The notes beneath the pieces were generated by a model. The model was not told the DNA's origin and searched no databases. It saw only the letters and a program-made list of their open reading frames with translations. Positions 50,267 through 59,538 of a stretch of DNA of 64,000 nucleotides are shown here, one piece after another (positions within the stretch are counted from its first letter, which is position 1; the number at the start of each line of letters is the position of its first letter). Position numbers and translations under genes: made by a program. The DNA is from an uncultured Christensenella sp. Lineage in GTDB: Bacteria > Bacillota > Clostridia > Christensenellales > Borkfalkiaceae. The stretch is taken from the NCBI GenBank assembly GCA_910578145.1, contig CAJTPJ010000001.1, forward strand, positions 144,944 to 208,943, in the 5' to 3' direction.

Positions 50267-51943
50267 TTGCCTAACATTTTAACCCCGTTGTCATTATGGA
50301 ATAATTTCGACGCGTCGCTTGAAACCAACGCGGAATGCGTTTCGTCTTACGAAAATGACGGAATGCGTTTCGATAGCGTGCGGTTTTTCGGGCGCGCCGT
50401 AGGCGAAGAAAGGGTAAGCGTTGCCGCGGTTTTTGCAAGCGATGCACAAACGCCCGCAACCCAAACGGTGATAATATTCCCCGATAGCGATAAAACGATA
50501 GATGAAGAAACGTTAAAATTTTTCGTAAGCCGCGGATATTCCGCGCTTATGGTAGATTATCGCGGCGAATGGGAAGGTTGCCAATTTTTCACCTTTTATC
50601 CCAAAGAAATTTCCTATGCAAATACGGCGTCTTGCGGCAGATACAAAAATTACGTTGACGACAGCGCCGCTAAAACTTGCTGGTACGAGTGGGTTAGCGT
50701 CGGGCTTTACGCACATAAATACGCGTTTGAACGAACTAACAGTGACGAAATAGCCGTTGTAGGCGTGCGCGACGGCGGCGAAATAGCTTGGAAACTTGGC
50801 GTTGCGGGCAAATTCGAGTGCATTATTCCTGTATGCTCCGCAGGCTGGAAAGCGTATAACGGGCTTAGTAAGTACCTTTCCGAAGAGCCGTCGCTCGATG
50901 AAGAACGCTACCGTTTTATAGCGGGCATAGATTCGCAGGCGTACGCACCGTACGTAAAGTGCCCCGTGCTTATGCTCTGTTCAACCAACGACCCTGCGTT
51001 TGATTACGACCGTGCGTACGATACCTTTTCACGTATTAACGCCGAGTACCAAAAGGATAGCGCAATATCGTTTTCCATAGACTGCAACGCCGGCATATCA
51101 TCGGGCGGCGTAAACGATATGTTTTTGATGCTTGCCAAATGCCTTAAAAACAGGCAGGTTTTCGTTCCCCGTCCCGCTGAAATTTTTGTGGAAGTAGACG
51201 AAGAATCAAACCTTATCGCCCGTACGGTATTTGACGAAAAGGGCGTGGTGGAAAGTTGCGGCGTGTACCTTGCGGAAGACTGTATGGACTCGTCGTTGCG
51301 CGAATGGCGCGTTTGCAAGCCTAAAAAATCGGATAGCGGGCTCGCGCGGGAATATTATTTAAACATTTTTGAAAAAACTACTACGATTTTCGTAATGGCT
51401 TCCGTAAAATACAGCAACGGTTTTTCGGTTTGGTCTAAAATAGTAGTTAAAAAAATAAGCGGTAAGTTCCGCAATATGAAAACGTCGAGCCGCGTTATTT
51501 TCACGGATAAAGACGGCACCGACGGTTTTACCGTGGCGGATTTTGAAAATTGCTCGGTTGGCGGCGTTTTCCTTAAAGACGACGCTTGCCTGCCCGCGGT
51601 AGTGGAAAAGGCGCGCGGAGTAAAAGGTTTGTATTCGCAATACGGGCTTTCAACTTACCGTCTTTGTAACGCGCGGTTTGCGCCTTCCGCAGGCAATCTG
51701 CTTTCCGCAGACGTTTTCAGTGACCAAAACGCAACCGTGCGCGTTGCCGTAACCGACGTTTCGTCGGGCGAGGAATACGCGACAACCGTCGCAGTAGTGG
51801 GCGGCGCGTGGCAAAACGTAATTTTTGAAAGTAAAATTTTTAAATCTGCAAACGGCGCATCCCTTAACGATTTTTCGGGCGAGTTGAAACTTACCGTAAC
51901 GTGCGATTCGCAGTTTGCCGTAAATAATATAATGTGGCTTTAA
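50267..51943 (+). CDS. Alpha/beta-hydrolase-like protein lacking the nucleophile serine
   Basis: Protein of 558 residues. Residues ~15-310 have an acetyl-xylan-esterase-like alpha/beta-hydrolase layout (VIIFPDSD, GYSALMVDYRGEWEG, IAVVGVRDGGEIAWKLG, CPVLMLCSTNDPAFDY). The nucleophile elbow reads GVRDGG, so the usual serine is replaced by arginine (R168). Residues ~310-558 are two beta-sandwich-like segments, the last CBM-like. There is no signal peptide. The start is TTG with GAGGAG 6 bases upstream. It sits between sbcC and lepB in a dense operon. It may be a non-catalytic relative or use another residue. Confidence 0.65.
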   Translation: MPNILTPLSLWNNFDASLETNAECVSSYENDGMRFDSVRFFGRAVGEERVSVAAVFASDAQTPATQTVIIFPDSDKTIDEETLKFFVSRGYSALMVDYRGEWEGCQFFTFYPKEISYANTASCGRYKNYVDDSAAKTCWYEWVSVGLYAHKYAFERTNSDEIAVVGVRDGGEIAWKLGVAGKFECIIPVCSAGWKAYNGLSKYLSEEPSLDEERYRFIAGIDSQAYAPYVKCPVLMLCSTNDPAFDYDRAYDTFSRINAEYQKDSAISFSIDCNAGISSGGVNDMFLMLAKCLKNRQVFVPRPAEIFVEVDEESNLIARTVFDEKGVVESCGVYLAEDCMDSSLREWRVCKPKKSDSGLAREYYLNIFEKTTTIFVMASVKYSNGFSVWSKIVVKKISGKFRNMKTSSRVIFTDKDGTDGFTVADFENCSVGGVFLKDDACLPAVVEKARGVKGLYSQYGLSTYRLCNARFAPSAGNLLSADVFSDQNATVRVAVTDVSSGEEYATTVAVVGGAWQNVIFESKIFKSANGASLNDFSGELKLTVTCDSQFAVNNIMWL

Positions 51944-51955
51944 GGAGCTTTAATA

Positions 51956-52693
51956 GTGGAAGATGACGAGCAGTACAAAAAAAGTAAAGAAGAGCCCGAG
52001 TGTGGCGGCGCTTTTAACGGCGGCAACGTCAAATATTTAACTACCGTATACGACAGCCTGTACGGCAAGGAAAGGCGTTCGGTAACCAACGCGTTGCTGA
52101 ATATAATAATCGCCTTTTTTTGCGTAGTGCTTGCCGTTGAATTAATATTTAACAGCTTTTTTACGGGCATTTACGTTGTTAACGTTTCTATGACTCCAAC
52201 GTTTACGGGCGCGCCCGTAACGGGCTATTATGACGACGGCACGGAAATTTACGGCTCCGGCGGAGATTTTATTTACGTTTCTAAAACCGCAAAACCCGAT
52301 TACGGCGACGTTGTGGTAGTTTACAGGGAAACAACCAATTCCCGCGGGCAAAAAGTAAAGGGCAATATAATAAAGCGCGTGGTTGCTTTCGGCGGCGATA
52401 CCGTGGAAATTAAGGGCGGCGTTTTAATCGTAAACGGTAACGAGGTGGACGAACCCTACGTAGACCCTTCGCGCAATACTCCGCTTTTAAACAATTACGG
52501 CGAGCATACCGTAAAAGAAGGTTGTATGTTCCTTTTGGGCGACAACAGAAACGAGAGTACGGACAGTCGCGACAACGGCGATTATCCCCAAGCAAATCTA
52601 GTAGGGGTAGTGCCGCAGTGGTCTATAAACGTAAAATCGTTCACTACGGCAATTTACACCTTTTTTAATTACACGCTAACAGGTAAAAAATAA
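51956..52693 (+). CDS. lepB: Signal peptidase I
   Basis: Membrane serine protease removing signal peptides from exported proteins. It has 245 residues with one transmembrane helix (~45-68). The catalytic serine is S78 in VNVSMTPT and the lysine general base K140 in IIKRVVAFGGD. Box E is LLGDNRNESTDSRDNG. The start is GTG with AAGGAG 8 bases upstream. The ~45-residue acidic cytoplasmic N-terminus is longer than in minimal Bacillota forms. Confidence 0.93.
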   Translation: MEDDEQYKKSKEEPECGGAFNGGNVKYLTTVYDSLYGKERRSVTNALLNIIIAFFCVVLAVELIFNSFFTGIYVVNVSMTPTFTGAPVTGYYDDGTEIYGSGGDFIYVSKTAKPDYGDVVVVYRETTNSRGQKVKGNIIKRVVAFGGDTVEIKGGVLIVNGNEVDEPYVDPSRNTPLLNNYGEHTVKEGCMFLLGDNRNESTDSRDNGDYPQANLVGVVPQWSINVKSFTTAIYTFFNYTLTGKK

Positions 52694-52711
52694 ATATACG
52701 GGAGCTAATAT

Positions 52712-52981
52712 ATGAGGGCGGTTATAACTGTAGTCGGCAAGGATAAAACGGGCATAATATCAAAGGTAAGCACCTTTCTCGCCGAGCGCGGCGTTAATAT
52801 TTTGGATATAAGTCAAACCATATTAGAGGACTATTTTGCAATGATAATGCTAACGGATATTTCGGGCGCTTCAGTGCCGCTTGCACGGCTTTCCGACGAG
52901 TGCGCCGCGCTTGGCAGAGAAATAAATATGTCCATACACGTTCAGCACGAAGACCTTTTCAACGCAATGCACAAAATTTAA
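52712..52981 (+). CDS. ACT-domain protein (UPF0237)
   Basis: A single ACT domain of 89 residues (VVGKDKTGIISKVSTFLAERGVNILDIS), of the UPF0237 family thought to bind small ligands such as amino acids. It is almost always paired with the UPF0210 gene that follows 10 bp later here. Ribosome site GGGAG. Confidence 0.9.
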   Translation: MRAVITVVGKDKTGIISKVSTFLAERGVNILDISQTILEDYFAMIMLTDISGASVPLARLSDECAALGREINMSIHVQHEDLFNAMHKI

Positions 52982-52990
52982 GGAATTTAT

Positions 52991-54346
52991 ATGTTCAACA
53001 CTAACGAAGTTCTTGAAACGATAAATATGGTAGAGCGCGAACACCTTGACATCCGCACGGTTACAATGGGTATTTCGCTTTTGCCTTGCGTTTGCGGCAC
53101 GGCGGAAAAAACCGCGCAAGCCGTTTACAACGCAATATGTAAAAAGGCGGAAAGCGTAGTTAAGGTTACCGACGGGTTAGCCCGCGAATACGGTATACCC
53201 ATAGTCAACCGCCGCGTTTCAGTTACGCCCGCAAGCCTAATTTGCGCGCCTTTCCCCGAAAAATCCCATTTAATAGGCAAAGCTCTCGACGACGCGGCAA
53301 AAACCGTAGGGGTGGATTTTATAGGCGGTTATTCTGCGCTTGTCCACAAAGGTATGGCTGAGTACGAGCGCAAATTTATTTTAAGTATTCCCGAAGTTTT
53401 GGCTTCAACCGAAAGACTGTGCTCTTCGGTAAACGTTGGCTCGTCCAAGTCCGGCATAAATATGGACGCGGTTAAACTTATGGGCGAGGTAATAAAAAGC
53501 ACGGCTTTTCTAACGGCGGAAAGCGGCGGCTTCGGTTGCGCAAAACTCGTAGTGTTTTGCAACGCGGTGGAGGACAACCCGTTTATGGCGGGTGCGTTCC
53601 ACGGCGTGGGCGAAAGCGGAACGGTAATTAACGTGGGTGTTTCGGGGCCGGGCGTAGTGCAACACGCATTGGAAGGCATTCCGTCCGCAAACCTTTCCGA
53701 CCTTGCGGAAATGATTAAACGTACGGCATTTAAAATTACGCGTGCGGGGCAATTAATAGCAAAAGAAGCGGCAAAACGCCTTAACGCTGAGTTTGGCATT
53801 GTGGATTTATCGCTTGCTCCAACGCCCGCCCGCGGTGATTCGGTTGCCGCTATTCTCGAAGAAATGGGGCTTGAATGCGTGGGCGCTCACGGCACTACGG
53901 CGTGCCTTGCAATGCTTAACGACGCGGTTAAAAAGGGCGGGGTAATGGCAAGTTCGCGCGTGGGCGGACTTTCGGGCGCGTTTATACCCGTTTCCGAAGA
54001 TATCGGTATGATAGAAGCCGCCGAGCGCGGAACTTTAAATATAGACAAGCTGGAGGCTATGACTGCGGTTTGTTCGGTGGGGCTGGATATGATAGCCGTG
54101 CCGGGGGACACTTCGGCGGCTACTGTTTCGGCAATTATAGCCGACGAGGCGGCGATTGGTATGATTAACAATAAAACCACCGCCGTAAGGATAATCCCCG
54201 CGCCCAACAAAAAGGTTGGCGACGAGGTCAACTTCGGCGGACTTTTGGGGCGCGCGCCCATTATGCCCGTTCATAACGAAAGCGCGGAAAAATTTATTTC
54301 GCGCGGCGGGCTTATTCCCGCGCCCATACATTCAAATAAAAATTAG
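52991..54346 (+). CDS. PFL-family protein (UPF0210/DUF711)
   Basis: Protein of 451 residues of the UPF0210 family, related in fold to the PFL/glycyl-radical superfamily but without a known reaction. Family segments include [13 protein letters not shown] near the N-terminus, the Gly-rich [29 protein letters not shown], and [23 protein letters not shown]. It is linked to the ACT gene, consistent with an amino-acid-responsive role; function unproven. Confidence 0.9.
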   Translation: MFNTNEVLETINMVEREHLDIRTVTMGISLLPCVCGTAEKTAQAVYNAICKKAESVVKVTDGLAREYGIPIVNRRVSVTPASLICAPFPEKSHLIGKALDDAAKTVGVDFIGGYSALVHKGMAEYERKFILSIPEVLASTERLCSSVNVGSSKSGINMDAVKLMGEVIKSTAFLTAESGGFGCAKLVVFCNAVEDNPFMAGAFHGVGESGTVINVGVSGPGVVQHALEGIPSANLSDLAEMIKRTAFKITRAGQLIAKEAAKRLNAEFGIVDLSLAPTPARGDSVAAILEEMGLECVGAHGTTACLAMLNDAVKKGGVMASSRVGGLSGAFIPVSEDIGMIEAAERGTLNIDKLEAMTAVCSVGLDMIAVPGDTSAATVSAIIADEAAIGMINNKTTAVRIIPAPNKKVGDEVNFGGLLGRAPIMPVHNESAEKFISRGGLIPAPIHSNKN

Positions 54347-54355
54347 AGGTAGTAA

Positions 54356-56131
54356 ATGAAGAGAGAGCAGGTACAAGAAAAATACAAATGGAATACGGCG
54401 GATATATTCCCCACGGACGAAGCGTGGGAAAAAGAATTTGAAAAAGCGGAAAAAACGCTTAGCTTTTCCCAATATTCGGGCAAGTTAGGCGATAAAAACA
54501 CCCTTTTAAAGTTTCTGCGTGAATTTGAAGATTATCAGCGCTTATTGGAACGGCTTTACGTTTACGCGCATATGCGCCACGACGAGGATGCGGGCAACGC
54601 AAAATACGGCGCGTATTACTCAAAAGCGGGTATGCTTGCTTCCAAATTTGCCACCGAGCTTTCCTTTTACGAGCCCGAAATGGCTAAACTTGACGAAAGT
54701 TATTTAAAGTCGTTAATAAACGACAAGGAATTTGCCGATTACGATTACGATTTGAAAAGAACAATCGCCCGCAAGCCGCACGTTGTTTCCGAAGCCGAGG
54801 AAAGGCTAATAGGTATGTCCGGCGAAATTCTGGACGGTTTCTATCAAAACTTTTCAATGATAGACAATCTTGATTTGCCTTTGCCCGAAATTGAGTGGGA
54901 AGGCGAAAAAACCGCGCTTAGCCACGGGCTTTACGGCATAATACTTCATTCCGACAATCGTGAAAAGCGCAAAGAATGTTATGAAAAGTATTATGCCGCT
55001 TACACGGGGCTTATCAATACGCTTACTTCCGTATATAACGGCAACGTAAAAAAAGACGTGTTTTTAAGCAAAGTTTATAAATTCGGCTCGTGTTTAGAGC
55101 GCGCTCTGTTTTCCGAGGACGTGGATAAAAAAGTTTACGACAATCTTTTAAGTGCAGTAAATAAAAACCTGCCGTCTATGCACCGCTATATTGCGGACAG
55201 AAAAAAAATTCTCGGCTACGATAAACAATATTTTTACGATATATACGCGCCGCTTGTTGACGGGGTTAACGTTAAATACACCTACGACGAGGCGTACGAA
55301 CTTGTAATAAATGGGCTGGCGCCGCTCGGTAAGGAATATCAGGCGCTTCTTAAAAAGGGCTACGACGAAAGGTGGATTGACGTTGAGGAAACCGAGGGTA
55401 AGCGCAACGGAGCTTACAGTATAGGTTGCCCCGATTGTCATCCGTTCGTGCTTTTAAACTATCAGCCTACTTTACACGAAGTGTTTACTATAGCCCACGA
55501 AATGGGGCACGCGTTGCACACCTATTTTTCGCAGAAAAACCAGCCTTACGCAAAGAGCGAGTACAAAATTTTCGTTGCCGAAGTTGCAAGCACTGTAAAC
55601 GAAACTCTGCTTTTGAAGCATATGCTTAAAGAGGCAAAGGATATAAATTTAAGAAAATATCTTTTAAATTACTATCTCGACAGTATGCGCGCAACCCTGC
55701 ACAGGCAGACGATGTTTGCGGAATTTGAAGCCGAAGCGCACGCTATGGCAGAGCGCGAAGAACCTTTAACCAAGGAAGCGCTTTGTAACCTTTACGCGGA
55801 TATCGGCAAAAAGTACTACGGCGACAAGATTGAGCACGACTACAATATTTCTTGCGAGTGGGCGAGGATACCGCATTTCTATTCGGCGTTTTACGTTTAC
55901 AAATACGCAACGGGTATTACCGCCGCAATAAATATTGCCGCCAGAATACTTTCCGAGGGTGAAAACGCGGTTAAAGATTATTTCAAATTTTTATCGGGCG
56001 GCGGCTCAACCGACCCTGTTTCGCTTTTGAAACTTGCGGGCGTAGACCTTTCTACAACCGCTCCGTTTGAAGTTGCAATGCGCGAATTTGACGAAACTTT
56101 AACGGAATTCGAGAAATTAATGAATATTTAA
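54356..56131 (+). CDS. pepF: Oligoendopeptidase F
   Basis: M3-family zinc metallopeptidase of 591 residues that degrades short cytoplasmic peptides. The zinc motif HEMGH (H381-E382-x-x-H385) is in FTIAHEMGHALHTYF, with the third ligand glutamate in VAEVASTVNE ~28 residues later. The N-terminal helical domain KREQVQEKYKWNTADIFP is characteristic. Ribosome site GAGGTAG. It is in the long plus-strand operon. Confidence 0.95.
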   Translation: MKREQVQEKYKWNTADIFPTDEAWEKEFEKAEKTLSFSQYSGKLGDKNTLLKFLREFEDYQRLLERLYVYAHMRHDEDAGNAKYGAYYSKAGMLASKFATELSFYEPEMAKLDESYLKSLINDKEFADYDYDLKRTIARKPHVVSEAEERLIGMSGEILDGFYQNFSMIDNLDLPLPEIEWEGEKTALSHGLYGIILHSDNREKRKECYEKYYAAYTGLINTLTSVYNGNVKKDVFLSKVYKFGSCLERALFSEDVDKKVYDNLLSAVNKNLPSMHRYIADRKKILGYDKQYFYDIYAPLVDGVNVKYTYDEAYELVINGLAPLGKEYQALLKKGYDERWIDVEETEGKRNGAYSIGCPDCHPFVLLNYQPTLHEVFTIAHEMGHALHTYFSQKNQPYAKSEYKIFVAEVASTVNETLLLKHMLKEAKDINLRKYLLNYYLDSMRATLHRQTMFAEFEAEAHAMAEREEPLTKEALCNLYADIGKKYYGDKIEHDYNISCEWARIPHFYSAFYVYKYATGITAAINIAARILSEGENAVKDYFKFLSGGGSTDPVSLLKLAGVDLSTTAPFEVAMREFDETLTEFEKLMNI

Positions 56132-56147
56132 AGGTTAGCGTAGTACT

Positions 56148-57602
56148 ATGTCAGACAAAATAAACACTATGCCCAATAATTTAGACGCTGAACAGGCGCT
56201 TTTGGGATGTATGTTAATAGACAACGAAATACTGCCCGAGCTTACCGATTTGCTTGACGAAAACGACTTTTATCAGGATTCGCACAAGTATATAATTTCG
56301 GCAATTAAGCAAACTTTTTCCGAGCGCAAGCCCGTTGATATTGTTACGCTTTCGGACAAGCTGGAAAGCGAGGGTAATTTGCAAAAAGCGGGCGGGATAG
56401 CTTATCTTACCGAATTGGTGCAGGTTACCCCGTCGGCGGCTAACTATAAATTTTATTTCGATATCGTCCGCCGCGACAGCGTAAACCGCAACCTTATCCG
56501 CGCGGCTAAGGAAGTTGCCGAGTTTTCGCGCACGAGCGACGACGAAATTAAAAGCATACAGTTTGCAGAAGAAAAGATTTACGCCGTCTCGCAGACTAAC
56601 GACACTTCCACGATAAAGGATATCCGCGACGGCGAGGGGCTGGATTCGGTTTTTGAAAAGTTTCAAAAACTTTCCGAAGACAGGGATTCTTTCCGCGGCG
56701 TACCAACCGGCTTTCACAGGCTTGACAGGCTAACCAACGGCTTGCAAAAGTCGGATTTAATAGTGCTTGCCGCCCGCCCCGGTATGGGTAAAACCTCGCT
56801 TGCAATGAACATAGTTGAAAACGCGGCGGTAAACGAAAACAAAGTTTGCGCTGTATTTTCGTTGGAAATGCCAAATACGCAAATTATACAAAGGCTTTTG
56901 TGTTCTACGGCGGAAGTAAGTATGTCGGCGGCGCTTGCCGGCAAACTATCCGATAACGATTGGAAAAAACTTGCCAAAGCGGGCGAAAAACTTAGAAAAA
57001 GCAAAATAAGCATAGACGATTCGTCTAGGGTTACCCCTGCGGAAATACTTTCCAAATGCCGCCGCATAAAGTCAAAAAACAACGGACAGTTAGACCTTAT
57101 AATGATTGACTATATCCAGCTTATGTCAAGCGGCAAAAAGGGCGGCGACGACAACAGGGTTCAGGAAGTGGCTTCCATCACCCGCGACTTAAAAATTATG
57201 GCAAAAGAGCTTGACGTGCCCGTTATCGCGCTTTCACAGCTCCGCCGTATACAGTCGGGCGAGCCCCAGCTTTCCGACCTGCGCGAATCGGGCGCGATAG
57301 AGCAGGACGCCGATATGGTTATGTTTATATCCCGCCCCGACGTAACGGCTTCGGCAGAGGATATAGCAAACAACAAAGTGCAAAAGGGACAGGCGTTTTT
57401 AAATATCGCCAAGCACAGAAACGGCGGGCTTGAACGTATTCCTCTGCGCTTTAAGGGCGAACTTACTAAGTTCGTCAATCCGGAAATGAACGAATCTATG
57501 GAGGAGCGCGCCGCGCAAACCCGTCCGCCGAAAACGCAAGACGAGTACACGCCGCTTACCGAGGACGACGCGCCTCCCCCCGACGAGGAGCCTCCGTTTT
57601 AA
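56148..57602 (+). CDS. dnaB: Replicative DNA helicase DnaB
   Basis: Hexameric 5'-3' helicase of the replication fork, 484 residues (named DnaC in Bacillus). The N-terminal domain begins MPNNLDAEQALLGCML, followed by a linker helix. The RecA-like domain has Walker A ARPGMGKTSLAMN, Walker B LIMIDYIQLM, and the arginine-finger/H4 region ALSQLRR and SDLRESGAIEQDAD. The C-terminal tail is acidic and Pro-rich (TEDDAPPPDEEPPF). No intein. Confidence 0.96.
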   Translation: MSDKINTMPNNLDAEQALLGCMLIDNEILPELTDLLDENDFYQDSHKYIISAIKQTFSERKPVDIVTLSDKLESEGNLQKAGGIAYLTELVQVTPSAANYKFYFDIVRRDSVNRNLIRAAKEVAEFSRTSDDEIKSIQFAEEKIYAVSQTNDTSTIKDIRDGEGLDSVFEKFQKLSEDRDSFRGVPTGFHRLDRLTNGLQKSDLIVLAARPGMGKTSLAMNIVENAAVNENKVCAVFSLEMPNTQIIQRLLCSTAEVSMSAALAGKLSDNDWKKLAKAGEKLRKSKISIDDSSRVTPAEILSKCRRIKSKNNGQLDLIMIDYIQLMSSGKKGGDDNRVQEVASITRDLKIMAKELDVPVIALSQLRRIQSGEPQLSDLRESGAIEQDADMVMFISRPDVTASAEDIANNKVQKGQAFLNIAKHRNGGLERIPLRFKGELTKFVNPEMNESMEERAAQTRPPKTQDEYTPLTEDDAPPPDEEPPF

Positions 57603-57605
57603 TTT

Positions 57606-58595
57606 ATGAACACGAAAATTATGAAAATAGACGGGCGCTCGCTTGAACTTGCGGATAAAATTATAAAAAGCGGCGGCGTGGTGGGTATGCCTACCGAAAC
57701 GGTGTACGGCTTGGGCGCAAACGCTTTTGATACGGGCGCGGTGGAAAAAATTTTCCGCATAAAAGGCCGCCCCAACGATAATCCGCTTATAGTACATATC
57801 CACAAGGATTATGATATTTCTACGCTCGTAAGCGACGTGCCCGATTATGCGGCGGCGCTTCAAAAAGCCTTTTTGCCCGGTCCTTTGACTATGGTATACA
57901 AAAGCCGCGGCGTCGTTTCAAAATCGGTTTCCTGCGGGCTGGACACGCTTGCAATCCGCATCCCCTCGCACGAAGGCGCTCAAAAATTTTTAAAATACGT
58001 AAATCTGCCCATAGCCGCTCCGTCGGCAAATATTTCCAAACACGTCAGCCCGACCTCTGCCGAGCACGTTTTTAATGATTTAAACGGCAAAATAGAACTT
58101 ATTTTAGACGGCGGAAAATGCACGGGCGGCATTGAAAGCACCGTGCTCGACTGCACGGGCGAAATTCCCGTGGTACTCAGAAGCGGGCTTATCACACGCG
58201 AAATGATAGCGCGCACAGTGGGCGAGTGCGGGGAGTACGTGTATAAAGACGGCGCGCGCGCATTATCACCCGGGATGAAATACAAGCATTATTCCCCCAA
58301 CTGCCGTACGGTTATGTTTGCTAACTCCGAAGCGGGTAAGGCTATTGAGCTATACAGTAAGGAAAGGGCTAACGGCGTAAGGGCATATATTCTCTGTGAC
58401 GACGCCACCGCGGTTAAAACGGCGGTGGAAGATATAATAAATTTAGGCAAAACCGAAACGGAAATAGCCGAAAACCTGTATTCCGCACTGCGAGAAGGCG
58501 AAGAAAAAGCCGAGCTTATTATAGCAATCGCGCCCGAAAAACAGGACGGGGTTATGGTTGGGGTTATGAACAGACTTTCAAAGGCTTGCTCTTGA
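57606..58595 (+). CDS. tsaC: Threonylcarbamoyl-AMP synthase
   Basis: Makes the threonylcarbamoyl adenylate used for t6A37 modification of ANN-decoding tRNAs. It has 329 residues: a YrdC/TsaC domain (~10-200, with GGVVGMPTETVYGLGANAF and KGRPNDNPLIVHI) followed by the smaller Sua5 C-terminal domain joined by SPGMKYKHYSP. This is the long YwlC/Sua5 form. It lies 3 bp after dnaB. Confidence 0.94.
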   Translation: MNTKIMKIDGRSLELADKIIKSGGVVGMPTETVYGLGANAFDTGAVEKIFRIKGRPNDNPLIVHIHKDYDISTLVSDVPDYAAALQKAFLPGPLTMVYKSRGVVSKSVSCGLDTLAIRIPSHEGAQKFLKYVNLPIAAPSANISKHVSPTSAEHVFNDLNGKIELILDGGKCTGGIESTVLDCTGEIPVVLRSGLITREMIARTVGECGEYVYKDGARALSPGMKYKHYSPNCRTVMFANSEAGKAIELYSKERANGVRAYILCDDATAVKTAVEDIINLGKTETEIAENLYSALREGEEKAELIIAIAPEKQDGVMVGVMNRLSKACS

Positions 58596-58596
58596 T

Positions 58597-59052
58597 ATGA
58601 AAAGAAAAAGAATACTCTTCGTCTGCACGGGCAATACTTGCCGCAGTCCTATGGCGGAACTTCTTTTAAGAAGCAAAATTAAAAAAAATAAAATACGCTG
58701 GTGGGATACCGCTTCGTGCGGGGTTCAGGCGGAAGTGGGCGGAACGATAAGTCCCAACAGCAAAACCGCGCTTGAAGAAGCGGGCATAACGGTTGAAAAA
58801 TTTTCGCCGCGCCAGCTTACGCAAAAGCTGATAGAGGGCAGTACCGCCGTAATTTGTATGACGGATACACAGAAAAAAATGCTTGAAGCCTGCGGTACGG
58901 TATACTGCATTAAGGATTTTTGCGGCTACGATATACCTGACCCGTTCGGGTGTAATTTAGACGCTTACCGCGTCACCCGCGACGCGCTTTCCCGCGCTTG
59001 CGACGTTATTATCAAAAATTATATAAAAACTTATAAAGAGGAAACGAAATAA
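58597..59052 (+). CDS. Low-molecular-weight protein-tyrosine/arginine phosphatase
   Basis: LMW-PTP family phosphatase of 151 residues. The P-loop CTGNTCRS (C-x5-R-S) is at residues ~10-17, and the aspartate general acid lies in DIPDPFG. A threonine inside the loop (NTCR) matches the YwlE arginine-phosphatase subgroup, and the gene order tsaC-ywlE-rpiB is the same as in Bacillus. The start is 1 bp after the tsaC stop. Confidence 0.9.
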   Translation: MKRKRILFVCTGNTCRSPMAELLLRSKIKKNKIRWWDTASCGVQAEVGGTISPNSKTALEEAGITVEKFSPRQLTQKLIEGSTAVICMTDTQKKMLEACGTVYCIKDFCGYDIPDPFGCNLDAYRVTRDALSRACDVIIKNYIKTYKEETK

Positions 59053-59501
59053 TGAAAATTGCATTAGCTTGCGACCACGGCGGTCTTAATCTCAAAAACA
59101 AAATTGCGGCATATCTCAAAGAACACGGGCACGAAGCCGTGGATTTCGGAACCAACGCGACGGACAGTTGCGATTATCCCGATTTTGCTTGTCCTGCGGC
59201 GGAAGCCGTTGCAAGCGGCGAATGCCAGCGCGGCATTTTCGTATGCTCAACGGGTATAGGCGTTTCCATCGTAGCAAATAAAATTCCCGGCGTGCGTTGC
59301 GCGCACTGTCACGACGTTTATTGCGCCGAGTTTACAAGGTTGCACAACGACGCTAACGCGCTTGCTTTGGGCGAAAAAGTGGTGGGCGAGGGTTACGCAT
59401 TAAAAATTGTGGAAACGTTTTTAAACACCCAATTCGAGGGCGGCAGGCATCAACGCCGCGTTGATAAAATTTCTGCAATCGAGAAAAAATACTCTAAATA
59501 A
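59052..59501 (+). CDS. rpiB: Ribose-5-phosphate isomerase B
   Basis: Pentose-phosphate enzyme interconverting ribulose-5-P and ribose-5-P. It has 149 residues with ALACDHGGLNLK at the N-terminus, active-site cysteine in FVCSTGIGVSIVANK, and HNDANALALGEKVVG. The ATG overlaps the previous stop by one base. It is the last gene of the long plus-strand run. Confidence 0.95.
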   Translation: MKIALACDHGGLNLKNKIAAYLKEHGHEAVDFGTNATDSCDYPDFACPAAEAVASGECQRGIFVCSTGIGVSIVANKIPGVRCAHCHDVYCAEFTRLHNDANALALGEKVVGEGYALKIVETFLNTQFEGGRHQRRVDKISAIEKKYSK

Positions 59502-59510
59502 TTTTAAAGA

Positions 59511-59538
59511 AAAAGCACGCAAATATTTGCGTGCTTTT
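59511..59538. terminator. Terminator between rpiB and comEC
   Basis: Arms AAAGCACGCAAA/TTTGCGTGCTTT, usable in both directions, between convergent genes. Confidence 0.88.
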
